Part shown: one piece after another, positions 8,970 to 18,231 of the stretch
Position numbering within the stretch: position 1 is the stretch's first letter
Layout: every line of letters begins with the position of its first letter
Source of the DNA: JBBARC01 sp040400005
GTDB lineage: Bacteria; Pseudomonadota; Alphaproteobacteria; Acetobacterales; Acetobacteraceae
Length of the DNA: 64,000 bases
Direction: 5' to 3'
Assembly: GCA_040400005.1 (NCBI GenBank)
Contig: JBBARC010000005.1
Span: 27,499 to 91,498, forward strand
Position numbers and translations under genes: made by a program
The notes under the pieces: generated by a model
Databases searched by the model: none
Seen by the model: the letters and a program-made list of their open reading frames with translations, nothing else
What the model was told of the DNA's origin: nothing

Positions 8970-10223
8970 ATGGCCTTCTCAATCAACACCAACCTGAACG
9001 CGCTCGCCGCCCTACAGTCCCTCAATCAAACCCAGCAGGCCGTGTCGCAAGCACAGAATGCTGTTTCTACTGGCAAAAAAATATCCCAAGCGTCGGATAA
9101 TCCGGCGATTTTCTCCATTGCCAACACCATCAACGCCAATATCGCCGGTCTATCGGCGGTGTCAGATTCATTGAATTTCGGTGCTCAGGTTATTCAAACA
9201 GCAAGTTCTGCCATTAGCAACGTACAAACGGTTCTACAAAGCCTGCAGCAAACCGCTACGGAATCGGGCCAAACCGGTATCAGCCTCACCACGCTGCAAA
9301 ACCAAGTTAATGCAGAATTGAACAGCATCAACCAGTACGGCCGCGCGGCAACCTTTAACGGGGTTAACGTGCTCACCACCACAGGCGATTCCAGTGCCAC
9401 CTATGGCACGCTGAATGTCGTGCAAGGGCTAAGCGGCACGCCCTATAGCATTGCCAACCAAGCCACCACGCTTAACGGTGCCGCGACTACTCTTGGCGAT
9501 GCGCTGGGTATTACCGGTCTTTCGGTCAGTGGCGGCACCACCGGCGTGCAACTCACCTTCGATAATAACCTCGCCATTACCAGCTTCGCTCCAGGCGGCG
9601 GTGCCGATGCCTCGTTGCAACTGACCGCTGGCGCCAAAACCTACGCGTTCGAATTCACCGATGACAGTTTGGGCGGCGGTGCGATCCCACTGCAAACAGC
9701 ACAGAACGCAACAACCCAAATTGTCGCAGTGCACTTTAATAGCACCACGCAATCAACCAACCAAATTGTCGGCTCACTGATCAACGCTGTACAAAACACC
9801 GGTTTTGGCGTGCAGCAAAACACCAACGGCTCGTTGAATATCACCGGGCAGGGTATATCGGCGGCAAGCTTCGGGTCGGTCACCGGTGGCGCGTTTACCG
9901 CCAGCGCCACCATCGGCGTCACCTCGGCAGCACTCACCGGCACCCAGGCGGTCATCGCCACTGTGCAATCAGCCATATCCAACGCTAACTCCATCGCCGC
10001 AAACCTTGGTGCCGCATCACAGCAGATCACCGGCATCCAAAACTTTACCAGTGCGTTGAGCAGCGCGCTAACCGCCGGCGTTGGTGCGCTGACCGATGCC
10101 GATCTCGCCGCAGAAAGCGCACGCCTCAGTTCGCTACAAACCAAACAGCAGCTGGCAACACAATCACTCTCTATCGCCAACCAGCAGCCACAATCACTGC
10201 TGTCGCTATTCAAGAATCTCTAA
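8970..10223 (+). CDS. fliC: Flagellin
   Basis: 417 aa. The N-terminal D0/D1 motif (INTNLNALAALQSLNQTQQAVSQAQNAVSTGKKISQASDNPAIFSIANTINANIAGL) and C-terminal DADLAAESARLSSLQTKQQLATQSLSIANQQPQSLLSLFKNL are canonical; the central domain (about 150-310) is variable. Filament subunit, exported by the flagellar type III system. RBS is GGGAGA. Followed by a strong hairpin terminator and then flaF. Confidence 0.96.
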   Translation: MAFSINTNLNALAALQSLNQTQQAVSQAQNAVSTGKKISQASDNPAIFSIANTINANIAGLSAVSDSLNFGAQVIQTASSAISNVQTVLQSLQQTATESGQTGISLTTLQNQVNAELNSINQYGRAATFNGVNVLTTTGDSSATYGTLNVVQGLSGTPYSIANQATTLNGAATTLGDALGITGLSVSGGTTGVQLTFDNNLAITSFAPGGGADASLQLTAGAKTYAFEFTDDSLGGGAIPLQTAQNATTQIVAVHFNSTTQSTNQIVGSLINAVQNTGFGVQQNTNGSLNITGQGISAASFGSVTGGAFTASATIGVTSAALTGTQAVIATVQSAISNANSIAANLGAASQQITGIQNFTSALSSALTAGVGALTDADLAAESARLSSLQTKQQLATQSLSIANQQPQSLLSLFKNL

Positions 10224-10229
10224 ACAAAA

Positions 10230-10256
10230 GCGGGCGGCGCTAACCCCGCCGCCCGC
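10230..10256 (+). terminator. Terminator after flagellin
   Basis: GCGGGCGGCG / CGCCGCCCGC arms (10 bp) with a 7-base loop, followed by ATCCATTTTT. Lies seven bases after the flagellin stop and 33 bases before flaF, so it could attenuate transcription into flaF. Confidence 0.8.
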
Positions 10257-10288
10257 ATCCATTTTTCATCCCCAAAACGGAGGACAAC

Positions 10289-10693
10289 ATGCGCAACGGC
10301 GCCCAGCGTTACCGCGACATTGCAGACACCACCCGGTCTGCCCGCCAAACCGAAATCGCCGCCTTCGCCTTGGTTATTCGCGACCTGGAAAATGCAAACC
10401 AGCCAAACGCACACGCCACACTTCGCATCGCAGCCCTAGGTAGGGCGCATGATCTCTGGTCCCTTCTAGTGCGCGACCTCGCCCGCGATGGCAACGGCCT
10501 GCCGCAAACACTTAAAACACAGTTGGTTGATCTCGGCCTATGGGCCATGCGCTACAGTACCCTGGCTATTCTCAAAGATCTATCACTGGCACCGCTGATT
10601 GAAGTGTGCCAAAATGTGCTCGATGGATTGCGCGCCCAGCCGGTGCCCATCCTAACAAACCCAACGGCGAAATCCTGCGCACCGCTGGCTTAA
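10289..10693 (+). CDS. flaF: FlaF, flagellar biosynthesis regulator
   Basis: 134 aa, good GGAGGA ribosome site. The order YRDIADTTRSARQTEIAAFALVIRDLENA ... RAHDLWSLLVRDLARDGNGLPQTLKTQLVDLGLWAMRYS matches FlaF, the helical partner and antagonist of FlbT that is needed for flagellin synthesis in alphaproteobacteria. The flbT-flagellin-flaF neighbourhood supports this. Confidence 0.92.
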   Translation: MRNGAQRYRDIADTTRSARQTEIAAFALVIRDLENANQPNAHATLRIAALGRAHDLWSLLVRDLARDGNGLPQTLKTQLVDLGLWAMRYSTLAILKDLSLAPLIEVCQNVLDGLRAQPVPILTNPTAKSCAPLA

Positions 10694-10797
10694 GCGGCCA
10701 CCATACCGCCAAACAAGCCAACACCCACGGTGATCACCGCGAATAATTAACCGCCGTGTACCGCATGTTATAAACCAGCAGGAACCTCGCCGGCCGA

Positions 10798-11781
10798 TTA
10801 CGCGCTACACATGGCGCCCGCATTTTTACGATCGCAGCGCAGGTGTTGAACCAGCGCATTTAAATCGCCAATAACCCGGTTTTGCTCGCCAATACTAACC
10901 CGCATGCTGGCAGAATCAACCAGCAGGGGCGCCACCAACTCTTCATGCGCACTAACAATAGCCGCAAGGTCGCGTGCCGCTTGGTCGAACACGCCACCCA
11001 CCTGCGCACGCGCATAGGCCTGATACATTTGCGCACATAGAGGTGGCGCTGGCCGGGCCGCCCCATCATCGTGGCGCAAATTTACATCAACAATGCGCAC
11101 CGGCCCGCCATCGCTGGGCGCCGCCATCGCGGGTAATGCCAGGTAACCTCTTAATCGTGACAGTGCTGCCGCTGGCTCGGTAAACCACCCTTCATACGGC
11201 ATAATGCAAACCGGGGCATCACCAACCCTATTTATAATGTCGGCATGATATACCAACCAGCGATGCACCCCCTGGGCCGGTGGCAAGCAATCACGCGCCA
11301 TAAGCGACCGCGCCACCTGGGCCGCATCGCGCACACACACCACAAAACGCGGGGTCAAATTCAGATCGGTAAAAATGTCATGCCACAATGGCAGCAAGCG
11401 GCTTAGCCGCGGGTCTTTTACACCAAACAGCCGCGCAGCCTTCAGCCGCGGGGCGATAAAAATTGCGATCTTATCGGCAATGCCGCGCACCTGCTTTTGC
11501 TGCCACCACTGGTCTGGTAACGGCAAACCATGCCCCGCCCCGTGCCAGCTGCGGTCGAAACTCGCAAACACCGCATCGTGCAAATCGTTAATGCGTGGCC
11601 GTTCCCAATGGCCGTGCTGATTTTCCGGCGAAACCCCAGGATCGTCGGCCATATCCACACCCAATTCGGCGAGCACATTGGCGGTAAGCGACGTGCCACT
11701 GCGGTGCATACCCAGCACCAGCACAATCGGTTGCAATGCGCTGGTCGCGCGGCGGGCGGCAAGCGGAGATATATATGTCAT
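10798..11781 (-). CDS. Sulfotransferase family protein
   Basis: 327 aa. A 5'-phosphosulfate-binding loop GMHRSGTS is at about residues 24-31, and RFVVCVRDAAQVARSLMARD (about 145-164) is the 3'-phosphate-binding motif with its conserved Arg and Ser. These bind PAPS. Substrate unknown; a carbohydrate or a surface molecule is plausible. It lies next to flagellar genes, so a role in flagellin or surface-glycan modification is possible but only an inference. Stand-alone gene. Confidence 0.8.
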   Translation of the reverse strand: MTYISPLAARRATSALQPIVLVLGMHRSGTSLTANVLAELGVDMADDPGVSPENQHGHWERPRINDLHDAVFASFDRSWHGAGHGLPLPDQWWQQKQVRGIADKIAIFIAPRLKAARLFGVKDPRLSRLLPLWHDIFTDLNLTPRFVVCVRDAAQVARSLMARDCLPPAQGVHRWLVYHADIINRVGDAPVCIMPYEGWFTEPAAALSRLRGYLALPAMAAPSDGGPVRIVDVNLRHDDGAARPAPPLCAQMYQAYARAQVGGVFDQAARDLAAIVSAHEELVAPLLVDSASMRVSIGEQNRVIGDLNALVQHLRCDRKNAGAMCSA

Positions 11782-11835
11782 GGCGGCAACGATTAAACCG
11801 CTACCCGTAAACCACCGGTTAACGGCACCCCAGCA

Positions 11836-12528
11836 TCACACAATAATCGTGCTGATCTCGCCCACACCAGCGATCCTGCCCACCAGCACATCACCCCGCA
11901 CCAGCGGCCCAACCCCTTCCGGCGTGCCGGTAAAAATCAAATCCCCCGGCGCCAGTGTCACCAGCGCCGATAACGCCGCAATGATCCCGGGCACCGGCAA
12001 AATCATGTGGCTTAAATCATCATCCTGCCGCACCACGCCGTTTACACTGAGCGTAATTCGGCCACACGCCGGGTGGCCAATGCTGGCAACGGGTGCAATG
12101 TCACCCATCGGCGCCGAGGCATCAAACCCCTTGGCCATATCCCACGGTTGCCCCTTGGTGCGTGCCAACTCCTGAATATCGCGCCGGGTGAGATCAAGCC
12201 CGCACGCATACCCATAAACATGCCCTAACGCCGCATCCGCGCCGATGCCCGTGCCACCCGTGCCGATCGCCACCACCAATTCCATCTCGTGATGCAGGTT
12301 TTGCGTTTGCGGCGGGTAGGGTGTGTGCGCCCCGCCAATCACCACACTATCGGCGGGTTTGGCGAAAAATACCGGCTTTTCCTGGGCCGGGTCGCCGCCC
12401 ATTTCACGCACGTGGGCGGCATAGTTGCGGCCAACGCAAAAAATGCGCCGCACCGGAAAACGCCCACCACCCAGCACCGGTACAAACGCTGCCGGCGGCG
12501 GCGCAATCACAAATTTATCAGCGGTCAT
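11836..12528 (-). CDS. Fumarylacetoacetate hydrolase (FAH) family protein
   Basis: 230 aa, cytosolic. FCVGRNYAAHVREMG, KPADSVV, HHEMELVVAIG (metal-binding Glu pair) and LILTGTPEGVGP-like IFTGTPEGVGPL show a FAHD-type hydrolase/decarboxylase (acylpyruvase or oxaloacetate decarboxylase-like). Overlaps folC by four bases (ATGA), last gene of trpB-trpA-accD-folC. Exact substrate cannot be read from the sequence. Confidence 0.88.
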   Translation of the reverse strand: MTADKFVIAPPPAAFVPVLGGGRFPVRRIFCVGRNYAAHVREMGGDPAQEKPVFFAKPADSVVIGGAHTPYPPQTQNLHHEMELVVAIGTGGTGIGADAALGHVYGYACGLDLTRRDIQELARTKGQPWDMAKGFDASAPMGDIAPVASIGHPACGRITLSVNGVVRQDDDLSHMILPVPGIIAALSALVTLAPGDLIFTGTPEGVGPLVRGDVLVGRIAGVGEISTIIV

Positions 12529-13841
12529 GGCACATCCTCTATCGCGGCATCATCGGCCTTCAAAACTTCGCCGGCCAAATATAAACTACCACAAATAATC
12601 ACCCGTCCCGGCGGCTGATCCCGCAATGCCGCCAGCGCCGTTGCAACATCAGGCCCGGCCAGTGCCACCCCGCCCGATGCACGCACAATATCGGCAACAC
12701 TTGCGGCCAAATGTTGCCCCACTTCGCATACCGCAAATATGCTTGTGGCCAGCGGCACCAATGGTGCCAAAAACCCGCCCGCATCTTTTGATTGCTTCAT
12801 CCCCACCAGCAGATACAGCGGCCGGTCCCGCCAGGCCGCCAGCGTCGCGGCCAACGCAACGCCCGCACCTTCATTGTGCCCACCATCCAAAAACAGCTCG
12901 AACCCGTCTGGCAGGCTTGCAGCCAGCGCCCCATGCAAGCGCTGCAGCCGGGCCGGCCACACTGCGCGCCCAATGCCCGCATAGGCAGCATCGGGCACCG
13001 TCAGCCCAGATGCCCGCAAGGCCGCAATCGCCAGCCCGGCATTTTCAATCTGGTGCGCGCCCAGCAACGATGGGCGCGGCAAGGCCAGCGCGCCACCAGC
13101 ATCGCAAAACGTAAGCCCGCTGGCCGTGTCGGTTACATCCCAATCAACACCGCGTGCCAATAGTGGCGCACCCACAGCACCCGCCACCCCGCGCAACACC
13201 GCCATCACCTCCGGCGGTTGCCAACCAGTCACCACCGGGCAACCTGCTTTTATAATGCCGGCCTTTTCGCCGGCAATCTGTGCCAGCGTATCGCCCAAAA
13301 AATCGCGATGATCGAAACTAATCGACGTTATCACGCACGCTGCCGGCCGTGCCACCACATTGGTGGCATCAAACCGCCCGCCCAAACCCACTTCAACCAC
13401 GCATAAATCAGCGGCGTTACGTGCAAAAAGCACAAACCCCGCCGCCGCCAGTACCTCAAACACGGTGATCGCGGCGCCATCATTAATCGCCTCAATCTCG
13501 CTCAACACTGCAACCAGCGCCGCTTCGCGCACCTGCGCACCCGCCACCCGAAACCGCTCGGTCAAGCGCACCAAATGCGGCGACGTGGTCACGTGCACGC
13601 ACATGCCCGCTTGTTCACCAATCGCACGCAAAAACGCACACGTGCTGCCTTTGCCGTTGGTGCCGGCCACGTGCACCACAGGCGGCAAATGCCGCTCCGG
13701 GTTACCCAGCGCATCCAGCAGGCGCTGCACCCGATCCAAACTCAAATCAATCAGTTTGGGATACAGCAGATGCAATCGGGAAAGTATCGCTTCCGCCCGC
13801 CCCGCCCCTGGTTCCAATTTCAAACTCGGGTGCGCGCTCAC
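12525..13841 (-). CDS. folC: FolC, dihydrofolate/folylpolyglutamate synthase
   Basis: 438 aa from a GTG that overlaps the accD stop. Mur-ligase fold: VVHVAGTNGKGST is the ATP loop (about residues 55-67), followed by TSPHLVRLTERFRV, GLGGRFDATNV, and a C-terminal domain with LFLDGGHNEGAG. Adds glutamates to folate and forms dihydrofolate from dihydropteroate. Linked to accD as in many proteobacteria. Confidence 0.95.
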   Translation of the reverse strand: MSAHPSLKLEPGAGRAEAILSRLHLLYPKLIDLSLDRVQRLLDALGNPERHLPPVVHVAGTNGKGSTCAFLRAIGEQAGMCVHVTTSPHLVRLTERFRVAGAQVREAALVAVLSEIEAINDGAAITVFEVLAAAGFVLFARNAADLCVVEVGLGGRFDATNVVARPAACVITSISFDHRDFLGDTLAQIAGEKAGIIKAGCPVVTGWQPPEVMAVLRGVAGAVGAPLLARGVDWDVTDTASGLTFCDAGGALALPRPSLLGAHQIENAGLAIAALRASGLTVPDAAYAGIGRAVWPARLQRLHGALAASLPDGFELFLDGGHNEGAGVALAATLAAWRDRPLYLLVGMKQSKDAGGFLAPLVPLATSIFAVCEVGQHLAASVADIVRASGGVALAGPDVATALAALRDQPPGRVIICGSLYLAGEVLKADDAAIEDVP

Positions 13842-14719
13842 GCAGCTTTGGGTGCGCCCACACCCGCACGCCGGCCACGCAGCAGGCCAATCACCCGGGC
13901 GAGCGTTGCCGGCATCTCCACCCGCTTCACCACCATATCCACAATGCCATGATCATGCAGATATTCAGCGCGCTGAAACCCCTCGGGCAGGGTTTCACGC
14001 ACGGTTTGTTCAATCACCCGCGCGCCAGCAAAGCCAATCAACGCGCCAGGTTCAGCAATGTGAATATCGCCCAGCATGGCAAAACTTGCGGTAACCCCAC
14101 CCGTGGTAGGATCGGTCAGCACCACAATAAACGGCAAATGCGCATCGCGCAGCATCATTGCCGCAATCGTTGTGCGCGGCATTTGCATTAGGCTCACCGC
14201 CCCTTCCTGCATGCGCGCACCACCGCTTGCGGTAAAAATCACCAGCGGGGCTTCCTGCAAAATGGCCAGCCTGGCACTGGCAACAATACCTTCGCCAACG
14301 GCAGCCCCCATCGATCCACCCATAAATTCAAACGCCATAGCGGCAACCACCGCGCGTTCACCGCCGATGGTGCCGTGCGCGGCCACAATGGCATCTTCCA
14401 GCCCAGTGCGGGCACGCGCTTCACGCAACCGTTCCGAATACCGTTTTTGGTCACGAAACGCCAAAGGATCAGCCGGCACTTTCGGCAATTCAATGCGGGT
14501 AAACTGGCCGCCATCAAAGGTGTAGCCTAAGCGCGCCAGCGCGCCCACCCGCATATGGTGGCCGCAATGCGGGCACACCCGCTGCAAACGATCCAGCTCT
14601 TTTGAAAAAATCATCTGCTGGCAGGCCGAACATTGGCTCCACAGATTATCCGGCACTTCCGGGCTTTGGCGCAGCAGGGTGCGTATCCGCGGGCGCACAT
14701 ATTCGGTAAGCCAGCTCAT
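13838..14719 (-). CDS. accD: AccD, acetyl-CoA carboxylase carboxyltransferase subunit beta
   Basis: 293 aa. N-terminal zinc ribbon Cys30-x2-Cys33 ... Cys49-x2-Cys52, then the crotonase-like carboxyltransferase domain (ARARTGLEDAIVAAHG, AMAFEFMGGSMGAAVGE, FTASGGARMQEGAVSLMQM, GGVTASFAMLGDIHIAEPGALIGFAG). Catalyses malonyl-CoA formation with AccA. Overlaps trpA and folC by four bases each, indicating coupled translation. Confidence 0.96.
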   Translation of the reverse strand: MSWLTEYVRPRIRTLLRQSPEVPDNLWSQCSACQQMIFSKELDRLQRVCPHCGHHMRVGALARLGYTFDGGQFTRIELPKVPADPLAFRDQKRYSERLREARARTGLEDAIVAAHGTIGGERAVVAAMAFEFMGGSMGAAVGEGIVASARLAILQEAPLVIFTASGGARMQEGAVSLMQMPRTTIAAMMLRDAHLPFIVVLTDPTTGGVTASFAMLGDIHIAEPGALIGFAGARVIEQTVRETLPEGFQRAEYLHDHGIVDMVVKRVEMPATLARVIGLLRGRRAGVGAPKAA

Positions 14720-15582
14720 GCCATCTCTCCCAGGGTCATGCGGGGGGTCACGTGGGGGGTCATGCGGGCGGCGCGCACACCCTCAGCCAACGCCCGCACC
14801 TGGTCCAGCACCTGGCGCACCGTGGTCGGGGAAGCCCAGCCATGCTCATCTAAACTCGCAGCCAACGTATCAATCAAGGCGGATGCCACCACCGCGCCAT
14901 CGGCCGCCCGCACCGCTTCCGCCGCTTGCGCCGGGCTACGCACACCAAACCCCACTGCAATCGGCAAATCGGTCACCCGCCTAATCCGCGGAATGGCCGC
15001 GTGCAGTTCAGCCGCACTTGCCGTGCGCGTGCCGGTAACCCCAGTTATACTCACGTAATACACAAACCCCGAACTACCCGCCAACACCAGCGGCAGGCGC
15101 GCATCATCGGTTGTGGGCGCCACCAGGCGAATAATATCAATGCCGTTGTCTGCCGCCGGCCCGGCTAAAATGGCTGCTTCCTCGCTCGGCAAATCCACCA
15201 CAATCAGCCCATCAACGCCGGCGCAACGCGCATCTACGCAAAATCGTTCTGGCGTATAAGCTAAAATCGGGTTCAAATACCCCATCAAAATAACCGGTGT
15301 TACATCATCCTCGCGGCGAAACTCCTGCACCATGGCAAGGGTTCCGGCCAAGGTGGCGCCGGCATTCAGCGCCCGCCGCCCGGCCATCTGAATGGTCGGG
15401 CCATCCGCCATAGGGTCAGTAAACGGCATGCCGATCTCAATCAAATCCGCCCCCGCGCCGGGCATACCAGAAAGGATCGCCGCCGATGTTTCCGGGTCGG
15501 GGTCGAACGCTTCCAAAAACGGGATCAGCGCGCCACGCCCCTCGGCACGCAATTGCGCAAATTTAGCAGCAATGCGGCTCAT
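14716..15582 (-). CDS. trpA: TrpA, tryptophan synthase alpha chain
   Basis: 288 aa. Catalytic Glu49 and Asp60 sit in LIEIGMPFTDPMADG. Cleaves indole-3-glycerol phosphate to indole and GAP, passing indole to TrpB. The C-terminus carries a short Thr-Pro-His/Arg-Met-Thr repeat (MTPHVTPRMTLGEMA). Overlaps trpB and accD. Confidence 0.96.
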   Translation of the reverse strand: MSRIAAKFAQLRAEGRGALIPFLEAFDPDPETSAAILSGMPGAGADLIEIGMPFTDPMADGPTIQMAGRRALNAGATLAGTLAMVQEFRREDDVTPVILMGYLNPILAYTPERFCVDARCAGVDGLIVVDLPSEEAAILAGPAADNGIDIIRLVAPTTDDARLPLVLAGSSGFVYYVSITGVTGTRTASAAELHAAIPRIRRVTDLPIAVGFGVRSPAQAAEAVRAADGAVVASALIDTLAASLDEHGWASPTTVRQVLDQVRALAEGVRAARMTPHVTPRMTLGEMA

Positions 15583-16808
15583 AGGTCCGCCCCCAAATGA
15601 TGCGCCACAGTAAAGATGTCTTTATCGCCGCGCCCCGACAAATTCATCAGAATAATCTGATCGCGCCCCATGGTTGGTGCCAGTTTAACAATATGCGCAA
15701 TCCCATGGGCACATTCCAGCGCCGGGATAATACCCTCAGTTTTACTGCACAGTTGAAAACCCGCCAGCGCCTCGGTATCGGTAATGCCAACATACTCAGC
15801 CCGCCCAATATCGTGCAGCCACGCATGTTCCGGCCCAATCCCTGGGTAGTCCAATCCGGCACTTATGCTGTGCGCCTCAGTAATCTGCCCATCGTCATCC
15901 TGCAGCAAATACGTGCGGTTGCCGTGCAACACGCCAGGGCGGCCACGTGCAATACTCGCCGCGTGCTGCCCGCTATCCAACCCGTGCCCGGCCGCCTCCA
16001 CCCCAATCAACCGCACCGCCGCGTCGTTCAAAAATGTATGGAAAATCCCCATCGCATTCGATCCGCCACCAACCGATGCGATCACCACATCGGGCAGCCG
16101 CCCTTCGGCCGCCATCATTTGCTCGCGCGATTCCTCGCCAATAATTTTCTGAAAATCCCGCACCATGGCCGGGTACGGGTGCGGCCCTGCAACTGTGCCA
16201 ATCAGGTAATACGTATCCGATACATTCGCCACCCAATCACGCATGGCATCATTCATCGCGTCTTTTAATGTCGCAGCCCCAGAGCTAACCGCTTTTACCT
16301 CAGCCCCCAGCAAGCGCATGCGAAACACATTGGGTTTTTGCCGCTCAACATCCACCGCCCCCATGTAAATGGTGCACGGCAACCCCATCAATGCGCACAC
16401 CGTGGCGGTGGCAACGCCATGTTGGCCAGCACCAGTTTCCGCAATAATCCGGGTTTTGCCCATGCGCTTGGCCAGCAATATCTGCCCCATGCACGAATTG
16501 ATTTTATGCGCGCCGGTATGGTTCAGTTCTTCGCGCTTGAAATAAATTTTAGCGCCGCCCAAATGCGCAGTCAGCCGCTCAGCAAACCACAGCGGGCTGG
16601 GCCGCCCAACATAATGTTTCAAATACTCGTCCAACTCGGCCTGAAAGCTGGGGTCGGCGCGCGCCGCATCATACGCCGTTTCCAGCTCCAAAATCAGCGG
16701 CATCAGGGTTTCGGCAACAAACCGGCCGCCATACGCGCCAAACCGGCCAGCCTCGTTCGGCCCCTCGGTCAAAGTGTTGGCGCCGCTGCTACCCAAAATA
16801 TCGTCCAC
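15579..16808 (-). CDS. trpB: TrpB, tryptophan synthase beta chain
   Basis: 409 aa. The PLP-binding Lys102 is in REELNHTGAHKINS; GGGSNAMGIF is the PLP phosphate loop and SGRGDKD is the C-terminal motif. Condenses indole with serine. First gene of the operon trpB-trpA-accD-folC-FAH. trpF, which often precedes trpB in this lineage, is not here but at 54488 next to pyrF. Confidence 0.97.
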   Translation of the reverse strand: MDDILGSSGANTLTEGPNEAGRFGAYGGRFVAETLMPLILELETAYDAARADPSFQAELDEYLKHYVGRPSPLWFAERLTAHLGGAKIYFKREELNHTGAHKINSCMGQILLAKRMGKTRIIAETGAGQHGVATATVCALMGLPCTIYMGAVDVERQKPNVFRMRLLGAEVKAVSSGAATLKDAMNDAMRDWVANVSDTYYLIGTVAGPHPYPAMVRDFQKIIGEESREQMMAAEGRLPDVVIASVGGGSNAMGIFHTFLNDAAVRLIGVEAAGHGLDSGQHAASIARGRPGVLHGNRTYLLQDDDGQITEAHSISAGLDYPGIGPEHAWLHDIGRAEYVGITDTEALAGFQLCSKTEGIIPALECAHGIAHIVKLAPTMGRDQIILMNLSGRGDKDIFTVAHHLGADL

Positions 16809-16921
16809 GAAAAACCTCCAAACTCGCCTAAGCCCCGCGCAAATCCGGCGGGGGCGGGGCTACCTTTATTGCGCGTCTTACCCTAGCCGCACCGCCGGGT
16901 CACGCGGCTGGGGGGAAGAGT

Positions 16922-16945
16922 CCTCTTTTTCTGAAGAAAAAGAGG
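16922..16945. repeat. Family A repeat, half copy (hairpin only), copy 2
   Basis: CCTCTTTTTCTGAAGAAAAAGAGG hairpin followed by CAAAAAGACTTTT, the core of the dispersed family, without the GGGCAATCGGGTGAA ends. Between the divergent trpB and corA genes. Confidence 0.75.
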
Positions 16946-17096
16946 CAAAAAGACTTTTATGCCGGGGGTCGGCGTGTGTGGCGACCACCTGCCTCCGCCA
17001 TCCACATGGGGGCACGCTGGCAATCTGCCACCCTGGCTTGAGCCGGCGCGGTGCCCCTCCTACCCTGCGGCACGCCACGGCCAGGACCCCCCGCCC

Positions 17097-18065
17097 ATGC
17101 TTCGCGCCAACCCCAATTTCACCCCCATTACCCACGATGCGCTCGGCCAGGCCGCAGCCCACGCCGCCGTTTGGCTCGATCTGCTCAGCCCAACCGAGGC
17201 CGAACACAGCTTTGCCGAGCTGGCAACCGGCCTGCTCATCCCCGCCCGCGCCGACATCGCCGAAATCGAAACTTCTAGCCGCCTGGCCGAAAGCGCCGGC
17301 GTGCTAACGCTCAGCACCCCCATGGTCGCCCCCGGCGCCGATGGCCACTTGGCCGCCACCCCGCTGGGCTTCGTCATGACCGAAACCCGCCTCATCACCC
17401 TGCGCTACGGCGAAAACCCGCTGTTCAACAGTTTTGCCGCCCGCTACGTGCCCGGCCCCGCCCCCCGCGGCGCCGAAGCTTTGTTGGGGCTGCTCGAAGC
17501 GATGGTCGATCAACTGGCCGACTACCTTGAACACACCGGCGGCACACTGGAAAAAATCAGCGCCCATCTGTTCGATCGCTCGCTCCGCAATGCCGGCAGC
17601 GGCCGCAGGCGCGATGCGTTGCTGCGCAACACCCTCACCGACATTGGCCGTTTGGGTGATGTCATCGGCATGCTGCGCGATGCCTTACTCGGCCTTGGCC
17701 GCATCGTGCGTTACATCCACGAAACCGCGCTGTTTTTAACCGAAACCGAACGCCGCCGCCTAAAAACCCAAACCCAGGATATTGTCTCACTCACCGATTA
17801 CGATACGCAGTTAAGCAACAAAGTGCAGTTCGTGCTTGATGCGACGCTGGGTTTTATCAACATCGAACAAAATAACGGCATTAAAGTGCTCACCGTGGTA
17901 AGCTTGGTGGGCATCCCGCCCACGCTAGTTGCCAGTATTTACGGCATGAATTTCGAACACATGCCAGAATTACACTGGGCCTGGGGCTATCAATATGCCC
18001 TGTTGCTTATTGCTTGTAGCGTGGTGTTGCCGCTGGCGTGGTTTCGCTGGCGCCGCTGGTTGTAA
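17097..18065 (+). CDS. CorA-family divalent metal transporter
   Basis: 322 aa from ATG 17097 (the upstream frame runs into the repeat and is unlikely to be coding). Cytoplasmic N-terminal domain with a long helix (about 175-265), then two C-terminal membrane segments; the pore motif YGMNFEHMPE at the end of TM1 is the CorA GMN signature. The EHMPE variant is common in the CorA/ZntB group, so Mg, Co, Ni or Zn are all possible substrates. Monocistronic. Confidence 0.9.
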   Translation: MLRANPNFTPITHDALGQAAAHAAVWLDLLSPTEAEHSFAELATGLLIPARADIAEIETSSRLAESAGVLTLSTPMVAPGADGHLAATPLGFVMTETRLITLRYGENPLFNSFAARYVPGPAPRGAEALLGLLEAMVDQLADYLEHTGGTLEKISAHLFDRSLRNAGSGRRRDALLRNTLTDIGRLGDVIGMLRDALLGLGRIVRYIHETALFLTETERRRLKTQTQDIVSLTDYDTQLSNKVQFVLDATLGFINIEQNNGIKVLTVVSLVGIPPTLVASIYGMNFEHMPELHWAWGYQYALLLIACSVVLPLAWFRWRRWL

Positions 18066-18231
18066 CCTGCCCAATCGCCCTCACCACCTTGTGATGCGCG
18101 CAATGCAATCCTAGCTTTGCGCCAATCCCTCCGTGTGGTAGCAACGAAACTGCACAATTGCATTCATCCGCCCTGAAACCACTGGGCCGCTATAAGATCT
18201 GAGCCAGTTAACAACCGGTGGAGTTTGCCCC